From the NCBI GenBank assembly GCA_033964015.1, contig CM066912.1, positions 21,439,073-21,503,072 on the forward strand: DNA of 64,000 nt. The letters run 5' to 3'. Origin of the DNA: Scolanthus callimorphus (lineage: Eukaryota; Cnidaria; Anthozoa; Actiniaria; Edwardsiidae). Under the pieces are notes generated by a model. It had not been told where the DNA came from. It saw nothing but the letters and a program-made list of their open reading frames with translations, and searched no databases. Numbering within the stretch: the stretch's first letter is position 1; every line of letters starts with the position of its first letter. Of this stretch, positions 45,497 to 55,560 are shown in pieces. Both the position numbers and the translations under genes were made by a program.

Positions 45497-46831
45497 GATG
45501 ATAAAGGAAGAAGGGATACAGCAGCAGCAGATAGTACTTTTGAAACTTTACTTTTTGAAGATGACATCTTAGATGAGCCACAAGTAGTTTTCCATGCACC
45601 ACCAAGCCCAGAACAGAAGGCTTCAGTAAGCACCCAAATCTGTGATAAAGCAAGTTTTGTAAAAGCACTGGAAGAGAAAGTTGTTAAGGATGACAACAAA
45701 TCAATGTTTCTTGTAACAAGGAGAGGAGCAAGCCGCCACAGAGTTCTCAATTTATGGAAAAGAGAAAGTGAGAAAGTTGGCGCTAATTGTAATCATGTCC
45801 TGCGTATTAAGTACCTTGGAGAGCAGGGAATTGATAGTGGTGCTATGGCCAAGGAATTCCTTACAGACATTGTGGGACAGATTGGAAAAACCTTCTTCCC
45901 TGGCGGCAGTCCATTGTATTCGACAAATAGTATCCAGGATGGTTCCTTCAAAATGTGTGGTGAGATAATTGCCACAAGTCTGGCACAGGGAGGTCCTCCG
46001 CCATGTATTATGGAAGAATGCGTCTTTGAAGCTCTGCATTCCGAGTCCCCTGATATGTCAAACATAAGCCCAGAAATCCACTTGACGCCGGCAGAGAAAG
46101 ATCTCTTAGAAAGGATAAAGGGTGACATTCCAAACCACATAGATACCATACTCGAACATGGATACACTGGCAGAATTGATGTGGAACATGTTGACTCCAT
46201 AATATCCTCAGTAGCAGTCAGCATCATTTGCCGTCGCAAGTTCTGTTTAGAAGAAACCAAGAAGGGACTCACACTTTATGGCCTTAAGGGTCTTATTGAG
46301 CAGTATCCAAGTGTTGCCAAAGAACTGTTTGTGATAGGGGCACAGGAGCCAGTGGATGCCACTTATCTTTACTCACTGCTTCAACCACAATTCTCAACCC
46401 CAAACAGCACACGCAGAAGTATCGAAGAGTCCATTTTGGACTATTTCCAGGATTTCCTCCTAAGTTTAGAGGACAGGAAGGTGACAGGATACAACGGTGA
46501 AATGAATGCCTGGGGTGAGGGTGACAACCCTCTTGCTACAGATGCCCCATTAGAAGAGGCCTACCTCCAGCAAGACATGTCACCTGCTGCAGTGCTTGGC
46601 TGGCTGACAGGCCAAAAGCATAGGCAAATTAGTTCATCTGAACTTGCCATCTTTGTAAGGTTTGACCATGAATGCTTGAAACGGGATAAAACACACACTG
46701 TGTGTTTCCCTATCATTAGTGCGTGCGCACACACAATCACTTTTCCTGTTGCCCATATGAACACTGATGAGAAATTCAGAGATATCTTTCTTTTAGCTTT
46801 TTGCAAGGGCCAGGCATTTGGCAGGGCTTAA

Positions 46832-48615
46832 AAGTGTGTCTCAAAAAGTTTCTCCGTTGGACAGTTTCCATAGTTTGATACAGTTATTTAGGTTGTGATA
46901 CTAGCCATATCGTTGTTTAAATTTAGTGAGTCACCCTGAAACAGAAATGCTAACCCAGCCTTGAGAGTTCATAAACCTTAGCTAATTTGCACTAACTAAG
47001 CTTTACACTCATGCAAATCAAACAATGTTTACTAAGGATTTCTAGCAAAGTTTCTTCTTTGTTCTGCTAAATCCTTTTGGTTTTTGAATTAAAGATATAA
47101 AATGGTGCCTGATGGGACTAGAAAGACCAATATCAGCTTCTGAATGTTGAAAGTTTATGCATGAAAATGTAAGTGCGGGTAAAATACTTTGTGAGGTAAA
47201 TACTAATGCTGCTTGTTATAGCAAAAACAGTCTTGACCCCGTGGAATAAGGACCCATTCTTCTCAAGAAAGTCATATAGCCTAGGCCATGCCTTGGTAAA
47301 CAAGAAATGACAAAATATTGTAGAGTTGCTCAGTAGGGACTCTTTATAATCATGTGATAGAATAAGTAACGGACTGAACATTTTGTAGATTCGTTCAAAA
47401 CGTTGTGTAGTCTGACCAACAGCATTTTACACCTTCAGTTATGTAAACACTCTTAGCAAACACTCAATACTTTGACAGTATTTGTGGTATGGCACATAAA
47501 CTACTTGATGTACATGATTGTTCTTGTTTTAGTACTTTCATGGAATAGTTTACTGTTGTTTATTATCATTATTTCATCTGGCTGGCTCAATTGGATCTTT
47601 GGTTATTCCAGGGAGCCAGTGCCATTTGTATCACCTTATTCTTTAATATCTCCTCCAATAGGACATTTTTCATTATGATGCATTATACTACGCTTCTACC
47701 AGAATGCTTTGTGCCATTCAAATTCTCAAGGGATTTTTAAAATCTGAATATCAAAAGAAACCTGAAAAGGATTCTGGTAATCGTAGTAAAATGATGCAAT
47801 AATGTAAAGCGCATATTGTAATTAATTATTTAGAGGGGTATGAATAAAGTTGCCTTGTTCTTGTTTTGCCATACTCGCCACTTTACTTTAAAAAGCTGAG
47901 GTATATAAGAGGCTTTTTTATATGAGCTAGATGGAAAAAAATGTTGGTATTATTGCAAAGCACTGTACATAAGGAAAAGTGGCATCAGACGTATAACCAT
48001 GAAGTCGATTTCAAGTGGCTCGAGACATTTTGGAATTTTGAGTGACATTTTTCTTAGTATCTGTGGTTAGTTTCATTCAGCAGGAATACACTTGTGCAAG
48101 CTACCTCATTTCATGCCCAATGTCATAAAGGACAAAAAGTGGAGTGCTAGGGATTAACATTTTTATCACAGGAGATGAAAAAAGTAATTGTTATTCAACA
48201 GTTGCTAAGCAGCTAAATAAGCTATAATAGGCCTATTGTGAGATGACCTCAAGAAAGCAGCCTCATGTCAATAGAATCTTGACCTATCCTATAGTATGCT
48301 TCATTGTGGGATTGATAGGGGGTCAATTTCTGTTGATAGGAGGTTCCCATCTTGGATATGACATTTCACAGCATGCTTATTGATTTATTTTGAAAGAAAA
48401 AATTGTTCACAAACACCCTGAAACAACAATACATCACAGGACCTATGATGCAACAAAATAGTGTGAGAAAAAGCCTAATAGAACCAAAAAATCAATAAAT
48501 ATTCCAAAAGTAAATTTGATACAAAACAACACAAATTTGATACAAAACAACACAAAATGCTGATTAGCCTAGTACATATGCTGGTCTAATCATGAACCAT
48601 TCATAATGGCTGAGT
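46832..48615. other. 3' untranslated and spacer region between convergent HECT and integrase genes
   Basis: AT-rich, no domain-bearing frames. AATAAA at 47843-47848 is the nearest strong plus-strand poly(A) signal I noticed and would give a ~1-kb 3' UTR for the HECT gene. Confidence 0.45.
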
Positions 48616-48872
48616 GCATTTTTAAAATGCACCCGAGGGTGGAGGACCTTCAGAAATTTTCCATGGGAGGGTGTATTGGACTCTGGAAATTTCACGTAAG
48701 AGGGTGTCTGAGCTTGGAAATTCCAAGGGGGAGGGGTAAAAAAAGGTGACTTACCAGGGATATTTTATCCAAATAGAGATTTTCCAGGGGTATTTTGCCA
48801 GAACAAAATGGAGGGAGGGGGTCTTTTTAAGGGAGGTCTTCAACCTCCCTGGTGTGGTTTAAAAATGCAATC
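48616..48872. repeat. Fold-back repeat with GGAAATTCCAAGGGG motifs
   Basis: The ends TTTTTAAAATGCACCC and TTTAAAAATGCA-type inverse are followed inward by GGAGGACCTTC and GGAGGTCTTCAACCTCC. The interior has GGAAATTCCAAGGGGGAGGG. Similar motifs occur at 42480-42620. Confidence 0.5.
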
Positions 48873-48966
48873 GGCAATTGCAAATGAGCTTCAATAATAG
48901 AGTTTCTTCCTTCAACATTAGGAGCAGCTCATGATAAGAGTGGTGTATGTACTATGCCTTAGATGA

Positions 48967-50101
48967 TCACTGATAGGTCACACAAACTCTATGTGCCATT
49001 TTTGCCATAGCTGACAAGTGTGTGATATAATGCCAATCCTTCCCTCCAGTTTTGGGGCTTCCAAGGTCACAAGTTGTCATGACATACTGAAAATATTCTT
49101 GATAAATGTTAGATTCATCAGCTTCAATAACTTGAAGTTTGCCATACTCCATCTCATCGTCTGGCACTGGTAAAATAAGATCAGGCTGTCCGCCTTGATT
49201 CTCCCAGGTAGTACAAGGAATCTGGCCGCCCTGCTATTGTGTCGTGTCGTGATTTGCGTATGTAGTGTGTGTTCCTGGACTGTTTCACTTGGTCTAGGTC
49301 TTCTTGCAAGAGAGGAGCAAAGCAAAACCAGAGACATTCCCTTTCAATATCAACTGCTTGATTACACATGCCTTGCTCTTCCAAGTCTTTAAAAAAGTTA
49401 ATCCACCAGTTTGCCCTGTTTTTACGGTACTGTGCCCACCAACTCTCTATTCTTTGGTTTCTTGGGGAGGGTACATAGGTATGGCTCTTTAAGTCATCCC
49501 TAAAGAAACACTGTAAAGAGGCCATAATACCGTTTTCAGTACCTAAATCTGTAACTAGTTTGATAGGACACCCATTAAACTCATCTACAGCTTCAAGATA
49601 GTACGTGGCAATGTTATGTGGAGAATTATTAGATCTTGTTAGATACAGCCAGAGGATTTTCCTGCTCCAGCCGTCTATACAGCCATGGATTGCTAGACCA
49701 AATGGTTTTAGTTTAACATAGCCGTCAGCGTGCCATGCATAATTTGGGCCAATGTTTCGGTATGACCTTCTCTTTAAACAATGAGCCTTCCTTTCAGCCG
49801 ATCCCTCAGGATCTAACTCTCTCACAAGTTTTTCTATGACTGATCGAGGAACTTGAATACCTTTTAATCGTAGAGTGTGCCATACACTACGGTATCCCCC
49901 TGTGCAGCCTGGACCATCAAGTATGCTTTTTACCTCGTCACGCACAACGTCGACATTGAAAACTTGATTACGTCTTCTCAAATTGTACTTCTTTAGACGT
50001 CTCTTTAGTGATGTGATACTAAGCTTCACGTCATGATACCTCTCGAGAAACATTATTATCTCCTTGTACTTGAACCCCCTATTAAAATATTCACAAATCA
50101 C
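48967..50101 (-). pseudogene. rve-type DDE integrase/transposase with C-terminal frameshift
   Basis: The minus-strand frame from about 50101 (no ATG; it is open further upstream, so an upstream exon or start is likely) to 49181 encodes an HTH-like N-terminus (YKEIIMFLERYHDVKLS, LKRRLKKYNLRRR), then an integrase core: WHADGYVKLKPFG (first Asp), HGCIDGWSRKILWL, LVTDLGTENG (second Asp) and NQRIESWWAQYRKNRANWW (Glu, 33 residues after the second Asp). The DDE triad is therefore intact. At about 49198 a one-base frame change produces an early stop. The downstream frame continues the protein (GGQPDLILPVPDDEMEYG ... to 48967). It belongs to the 'SNNSP...GTEN...RIESWW' integrase proteins common in fish and cnidarian genomes. 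It is probably the element's transposase. Confidence 0.75.
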
Positions 50102-50171
50102 GGTTTTGATGTTCGCATCGTCTTGCCCGTCCGCGATTTTGGAAGTTTTAAGCGTGACTCTTAGTGGTAAC

Positions 50172-50451
50172 CGCTGGCCATTGAGTTGCTAAACGCAGAC
50201 GCGCCGACTTCCGCCGTAGATTTGCCGTGGTTTTGCCGTAGATTTGCCGTGGATTTGCCGTGCAATTTTGAAGTTGTGTCATCAAACTTTTGCCGTCGAT
50301 GCTAACACGCGTTTGTCGTGATGTTGAAAAATATTTGCCGCAATGTTGCGGTGTAATGTGTAGGCTGCATCAGCAACGTTTTGCCGTCAGTGTTGGCACA
50401 CTTTTGCAGTGATGTTCACAAATATTTGCCGCGGTCCTTGTGGGCCACCGT
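50172..50451 (-). repeat. Right long TIR of the integrase/HECT element
   Basis: Inverted copy of the left arm. It carries the same modules (GATTTGCCGTGGTTTTGCCG, GTTGCGGTGTAAT). It is shorter than the left arm because it has fewer ACGGCAAATC units. Confidence 0.85.
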
Positions 50452-50459
50452 AGTAAATT
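50452..50459. repeat. 8-bp target site duplication AGTAAATT (right)
   Basis: Identical to 38540-38547 and immediately outside the right TIR. Confidence 0.85.
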
Positions 50460-50853
50460 GCTTTTCCGGTGATGGAGAAAACATCTAACTATACAATTTT
50501 GGTGAAAATGGATAGGCCTCAGGAATAGAAATATCGTACCGTCTTGGCTGCTGAGCCACCATTTACCGTTAACGAGATATAAGGGTCGGAATCAGGTCAC
50601 GTGACCCAATTGGCATATCAGCCCCTTAAAACACCTAAAATGTCAACAGTCAGTATCACCGAACTAGTGGATTATTACCGATGCTGCATTCTGATTGGCT
50701 ACACTACTAGGGGACTATTATAAATAGACCTCTAGTACTACCGAAACCGGTAGACTGTTAATTCGAGGGCGCGCGAAACAGATGTTTTAGCCAATAAAGG
50801 CGCTAGGTTTTGGTCACGTGAGGTAGGCCTTTTGAGTCAAAACATAAACTCAC

Positions 50854-51806
50854 GTGGGTACATTCCTTTCTCTAGTCGATCGTCCTACAAAGTACAAAAT
50901 GTCGAGGGTTAGCAGGAAAGGTCGAACTTACAATCACGGAGAAGCGATTGGCGAGAGTTTGAGGTCTGCAATAATTGACGCTATGATCAGAGAAGGTGGC
51001 GATCCAGTTACTGGCTATTTTGGTGGGCAGTTTAACATAATAGCCGATCGGTTTTCTGTTTCTTCGCCTTTTGTCTCCAAATTATGGAAAACATTTTGCG
51101 CTAAAGCCGACCACATGCCCGCAAGAAAGTCATCAGGAAATCCCTCCCATCTGAAGCCAGAAGATACACAATTAATTGAGTTTCTAAAAAAAGAGAAACC
51201 GTCCGCTACACTGGGGTCGATCAAAGAAAAGGTAGATAATTACTGTTTAGTAGATGGTGGAACTTCGCTGACAGCTATCGGAAGAATGATCAGAAATGGC
51301 CTACCCGATGGACCATTTACAAGAAAACGGCTAACCAAACCCAAACCAGAGAAATTCACCCCACAGAATCTTGTTTACTGCCAAGAGTTTCTTGATGTTA
51401 TTAGCTCACTGCAACCTGAACGACTCAAGTTTTTCGATGAGGCTGGAGTACACTCCGGAACTGGAAATCCTGTTTACGGAAGTTCTCTCAAAGGATTGAA
51501 AGCAATTGAAATAGATACTATCCCCAGAGGAATAAATGTTACACTGAACTTACTGGTCGGGCTTGAGGGAGTCCTTTACGCAAATACTCTAGAAGGGGCT
51601 TCAGATTCCTTCACATTTTTGAATTTCTTCGGAGAGGCTGGCCGAGCAACAAGCGCGCTTGGCCATCGGCTATCGAGGTCGGTGACTATATTATCATGGA
51701 CAACTGCTCAATTCACCGGTTTGAAGCGGGAGACACATTACAAAAATGGTTGATGGAAATGGGAGCGAATATAATTTATACACCTTCCCTCTCTCCAGAG
51801 TTTAAT
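50854..51806 (+). pseudogene. IS630/Tc1-mariner-type transposase, frameshifted and truncated
   Basis: The frame from 50854 carries an N-terminal paired-like HTH (HGEAIGESLRSAIIDAMIRE, then FGGQFNIIADRFSVSSPFVS), a second HTH (LGSIKEKV, SLTAIGRMIRNGL), and a DDE_3 core start KFFDEAGVHSGTGNP (first Asp). At about 51661 the frame shifts. In the next frame the protein continues with YIIMDNCSIHRF (second Asp) and IIYTPSLSPEFN, stopping at 51813 just before the usual catalytic Asp/Glu region. Loss of the third acidic residue and the shift make it inactive. The first ATG at 50854 or that at 50899 could be the start. TIRs and TA flanks were not found. Confidence 0.8.
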
Positions 51807-51813
51807 GGTTGAT

Positions 51814-52020
51814 CATGCCCAACACCTTACGTATTTTGCTTGTTTTTTTTTTGTTTATTTTACCATCCAAATTATATAAGGAATCGGTAGCTTCATAGAG
51901 CGGTTTTAAAGTTCGTGAAAACAATTCATGAGTATATAATTCACCATCCATGCAGTAGTAATTCAACAACAAATCAATCAGAAAGCGAAGTGGCTATTCT
52001 CAACACCCTTCTGTGTGTGT

Positions 52021-52079
<59 letters not shown>
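51814..52079. repeat. GT microsatellite and long G tract
   Basis: (GT)n at 52013-52036 runs into an unbroken ~42-G run to 52078. Such length is prone to sequencing and assembly error. Confidence 0.8.
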
Positions 52080-52080
<1 letters not shown>

Positions 52081-52842
52081 AAAGAAAATACTAACATTTG
52101 AGAAACATTTATTATGTATATGTCTTGGCTAGGAGAGGGGGGGGGGGGGGGGTGGACTCCTGCCAATATAGAAAGGTGCGTGCCTCCAGGGGTCTCAGAA
52201 ACCCTTACCCTATTTCAGGGTACAAAAACCCAAAAATCAGACCCTTTTTAGGATCTTTAAGAAATGGATCCTCGATTACCATTTCTAATGGAACTGCATT
52301 TGTGATTCGCTTAACACAATGCGGGGAGCAATTTTACAGAGCATTGAGAATTGCATTTTTTGTGGCAGAGGAAGAATAATTCGTTTTCTATATTTTTAGG
52401 CACCCTTCTTAAGGATTGAACTGGACATTCAATGCCAAAATGTGCAAAAAGTATAACCTTTTAAGGGCCCAGAAAACATACCAGTCAAAAGCCATACCCT
52501 TTGGGGAGGAACATACCTACCTAATTAGCTAATATGGGAATACTAACTTGGAAAAACTAGGTTCTTATATGCAGACTTTCACTGGATGTAAAACAAAAAC
52601 TGCTCTCTATACAAAACAGCGTAACAGAGTTATTATATTCCTGTTTTTTTTTCTGGAGCTCCACAACCATGCTAACCTGGCATAAACTGTGCCTCACTTC
52701 CATCTTCATATAGGAGAACATAAGGTACTGTATCATCAAAATGCTGATCAAATGCTGTCCACTTCTCAGTGCTTTCACAAGTAGGACATTGTATGTAGCA
52801 TCAGCTGGCACTCTGACAGGAAGTCTCTTTCCACGTACACCC
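52080..52842 (-). pseudogene. Truncated inverted copy of the HECT gene (exon 2 end and intron), without the TTAA insertion
   Basis: On the minus strand this matches 40812-41342 followed directly by 44990-45215. It contains the last ~55 codons of exon 2 (LPVRVPADATYNVLLVKAL), with a one-base deletion (CACTGGAG to CACTGAG) that shifts the frame. The intron part carries a single TTAA (52311-52314) where the other copy has the 3.6-kb element. It breaks off at 52842. Probably it is a remnant of a second copy of the integrase/HECT element. Confidence 0.85.
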
Positions 52843-54280
52843 GTACGAAAACGTCAGGCCTTTCGTAGATCTTACGCGGGTCTTCATTATGTTACACAGT
52901 CGAGGTGCAGGCCAAATGGGGTAAAATTTCAAGTCTGCAAGACTGCCGTCCGCCTCCAGAAGACATCACAGGAAATTTGTATTTCGATATCCGCTCATTG
53001 ACTACAGGTTACCTGCCGCACGTCCAGAAAAGGTCTTTTTTGAAGACATTTCTCAGTTTCACGACACAACTATGATGGCATACTTCATCACCTTTAGATT
53101 TGAAGCTAATTGAAACTGCAACATACCTTTTCTGAAAACATTAGATTAACATTGGACTGGCTTGTTATGTTTGACTGCAATTGGTGTTTCGGTTGACCTT
53201 AAAATAATCTTCTGCAGTTCTGTTTGAAAGTCGTTGCGCCAGCGGCCGACGCGCAGTTACGATCCGACAAGGTCGCGCAAAAATGATCTACGCACATGAT
53301 GAAGAGTCCAGCGATTTCATTGTTTTCTTCGCCCCATGTTCTCCCTTTCTGGATCGTATCACGCCCCGTATACTCAGCAACATATAAGGTGTCTTGGGTC
53401 TACATTTCTACATTTGACAGACTTCAGCGAATGAGTAACTAGTCGCTAATTTTTAGATCGCGTAAATAAAACGTAGCGTTGATAGCTGATATGTACAACT
53501 CGTTTTGAGAGGCATGCTCCTAGATTGATGGCGTGACTAAAACTATGCAAACTGATATTTGAACGCAATCGATTGGTTGTCTCGGTATACTGAAATCCAA
53601 TCTTGATTTTGAGTTTGGCGCTCCCTTTTACTCGTCAGTTGAAAAGATCACAACATGCCTATGCCAAGGAAGCATTGTCTCTATCGGATTTCTCTAAGCG
53701 ATTCCTTGGAAACTCGCCCTGTACAAGCAGAGGACAAACAAGTTAAAGCTATAAAGGAGCAATTCATCTGCTCTTCAGGATAGGAACTAAACACTTTGAT
53801 AGAGGTACCTTGACGCGTGTGCCAAATGAAGAGAGTGGGGATGTGCAGTATAAAAACCGGAGGTGAGATTATCTAGTTTGTTTGGTAGTTCTGAAGCTCT
53901 ATATGTGACTTTGTGCTGTCTCTAAACATATTTGGCTCATTAAATTTCTATTAAAGAACGGAACACATTCGGCAGCACAGGATATTATTCTCTGTTTATC
54001 GTTGCATGTTCAGGCCAGGTTGTAATTAATCACTTCATAGTGATATAGAAAGATGGGTAATCTTTGAAATTCGAATGCTCTTCCTAGCCAAACGGAAACT
54101 ATATGTGGATATGAGAGGCAAACGTGAAGTAAATAAATTTGAAGCCGTTTTTAGTCCTGCTAAAAGTTTATCTTTGCGTGTTTAGGTCATGTTTTGAGGT
54201 CTTATCTCAAAATTAATTTCCCTCGGGCGCCTGTGGTCTTTGAAATAGAACGGTTTGAGTGACAGCTTAAAGGAGCTGAG
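52843..54280. other. No supported gene
   Basis: A 42-codon open frame at 53655-53783 (MPMPRKHCLYRIS...) has no recognisable domain and is not called. 53975-54060 resembles 55280-55345 (GGATAT..ATTCTCTGTTTATC), suggesting the flanks of a duplicated or inserted block. Confidence 0.35.
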
Positions 54281-54402
54281 TTTCCGGGGGGGTCCAATAC
54301 TTTTGGGGCGGGGGTGCTCGTCGTACCTTTTAGGGGCAAAATCGAAAGTTCCCGACTAGCACCCACGCCCCAAAATAAGGGAGTCCCTCCCCCCGGGCTT
54401 AA
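54281..54402. mobile_element. TTTTAGGGG-family hairpin MITE, 122 bp
   Basis: CCGGGGGGGTCCAATACTTT, then GGGGCGGGGGTGCTCGTCG, mirrors CGACTAGCACCCACGCCCC and TAAGGGAGTCCCTCCCCCC. It is the clearest complete small member of this family in the window. Confidence 0.7.
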
Positions 54403-55360
54403 TCCACGCCGAGGTTGTCTAACTTGCGAGCCACGATCTCTTAGCGAGCCGCGAGCCTTTTTGGCGACACATTAAAAACTAAAAATTAGTTAGGAGGGCA
54501 AAAAAACTAGTGCACATTTCATTTTGTAAGCTTGCGAAGAGGCTCCATGCCCGGTTAGATAAAGCTACTTAAACTACAGGCGATCCAAGCTAAAAGCCAA
54601 GGAAGTTTCTTAAATAGTAATGATTTACTGAAAAATGAAAATTATTGTTTGGATTGAAATAAATAATTGGCTTTCTAGCTCGTTTTCTTTTTATAGGCTT
54701 TGCTATGGCGATTTCATTGGTATCTCGAGTGTTTTTGTGGTTGATTTCATACCTACCCTGGCGTTATAATAAATTAACAATTTTTAAAAATATACTCTTC
54801 ATAAAGTCCATTTGCTTTTTAGCTTGGATCGCCTTCTATAAACAGATAGTAGATTATATTTTTCGCAGTTCGTTGTAAATGCCGTGATAACTGAGTGGCG
54901 ATTCATATACTATTTTGAGACGTGATTACGAGAATGGCGCAAAGTTAATCAACATCGATATAACTAACGGCGCTCCTTTTAATTTATTTTCAGCCTACGT
55001 TAGCGCCGCCGCGACTAAGTGGAATGTCCCTCAACCTAGTTCCTTTACAAGACATATCAAATAATGTGGTTCCGCGGAACGGGCATTACGCTCACGGATG
55101 AAGAAAACCGGAAATTAGCTAAGTCTGTTACGGATATAGCTGCTAAACGCAGGCGTGTGTATGAACATTGAACTGAGGCCACTGGTTAGGACAGAATGAC
55201 GAAATGTTGATGAAATATCATACATATTGTAGCTGCATTTACCACTGTTTATAATATTTCTGATTGAAGAGGAAATTTTTGCAACCGGATATATTCTCTG
55301 TTTATCATTGCGTGTTCAAGGTCACGTTGTCGGTTCTTTGATGATAACGATACGTGCAGA
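54403..55360. other. Spacer; one possible short terminal exon
   Basis: A 35-codon frame at about 55062-55169 (MWFRGTGITLTDEENRK, ending KRRRVYEH) follows a fair splice acceptor (TTTATTTTCAG near 54994). It could be a terminal exon, but nothing else supports it. Confidence 0.25.
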
Positions 55361-55369
55361 CGATTATTG

Positions 55370-55560
55370 GGTGTTCGGAAAACGAAGACCAGGAAACGAA
55401 GATCGAAGACCGCAGACCCTACGGAAAACGAAGACCTAAAAACGAAGACCTCTACGATTGCTTCACAGAAATGATTATCGAACACGGAGAGTCTAACATA
55501 GACCTGAGAGTTGTTTAGAAAATTAAGGGTCTTCGTTTTCCGAAAGCGGAAAGCGAAGAC
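55370..55560. repeat. Irregular AAACGAAGACC repeats flanking the satellite
   Basis: CGGAAAACGAAGACC, GGAAACGAAGATCGAAGACC and AAACGAAGACCTC recur irregularly. They probably represent the ancestral or junction part of the satellite. Confidence 0.65.

Larger units (their letters stand above)
38971..46831 (+). pseudogene. Zinc-ribbon plus HECT E3 ubiquitin ligase, one nonsense codon
   Basis: The exons are 38971-39002, 40527-40978 and 45255-46831. All phases connect (a 686-residue frame). The second donor is a weak GTTAGC. The protein starts MAQNNQESSS, then a zinc ribbon (CSCC...CWAC), a basic linker, a probable beta-grasp segment (LPVRVPADATYNVLLVKALE, then YVLLYEDGSEAQFMPG), an acidic linker with KRAR motifs, and a C-terminal HECT-type domain (HRVLNLW, YLGEQGIDSGAMAKEF, FFPGGSPLYS). 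It ends with the catalytic-loop motif ACAHTITFPVAH, where Cys fits the HECT thioester position. It resembles the G2E3-like HECT proteins multiplied in fish and cnidarians. A TAA at 45458-45460 interrupts the linker, within a 54-bp in-frame duplication. The rest of the frame is clean, so the stop is recent, polymorphic, or an assembly error. Confidence 0.8.
38548..50451. mobile_element. 11.9-kb rve-integrase transposon carrying a HECT ubiquitin-ligase gene
   Basis: Inverted repeats of about 320 bp end in ACGGTGGCCCACAAGGACC (38548) and its inverse (to 50451). They are flanked by a perfect 8-bp direct repeat AGTAAATT at 38540-38547 and 50452-50459. The TIRs contain irregular runs of ACGGCAAATC(T/C). 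Genes: a spliced zinc-ribbon/HECT gene (plus) and an rve-type DDE integrase (minus) facing it. The element lies only 59 bp from the right end of the EnSpm-type element. Integrase-type transposases with 8-bp duplications and a HECT passenger do not match any superfamily I can name confidently (Ginger has 4 bp and Polinton 6 bp). A TTAA element (41343-44985) is nested inside. Confidence 0.85.

Noticed and set aside
45473..46831. HECT gene starting at the ATG at 45473
   Set aside because: The same frame is open upstream except for one TAA, and exons 1 and 2 connect in phase, so this ATG is internal to the linker.
48967..50101. Polinton/Maverick or retrovirus fragment
   Set aside because: The integrase lies in an element with its own 8-bp duplications and long TIRs. 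No polymerase, capsid, protease or RT genes are nearby.
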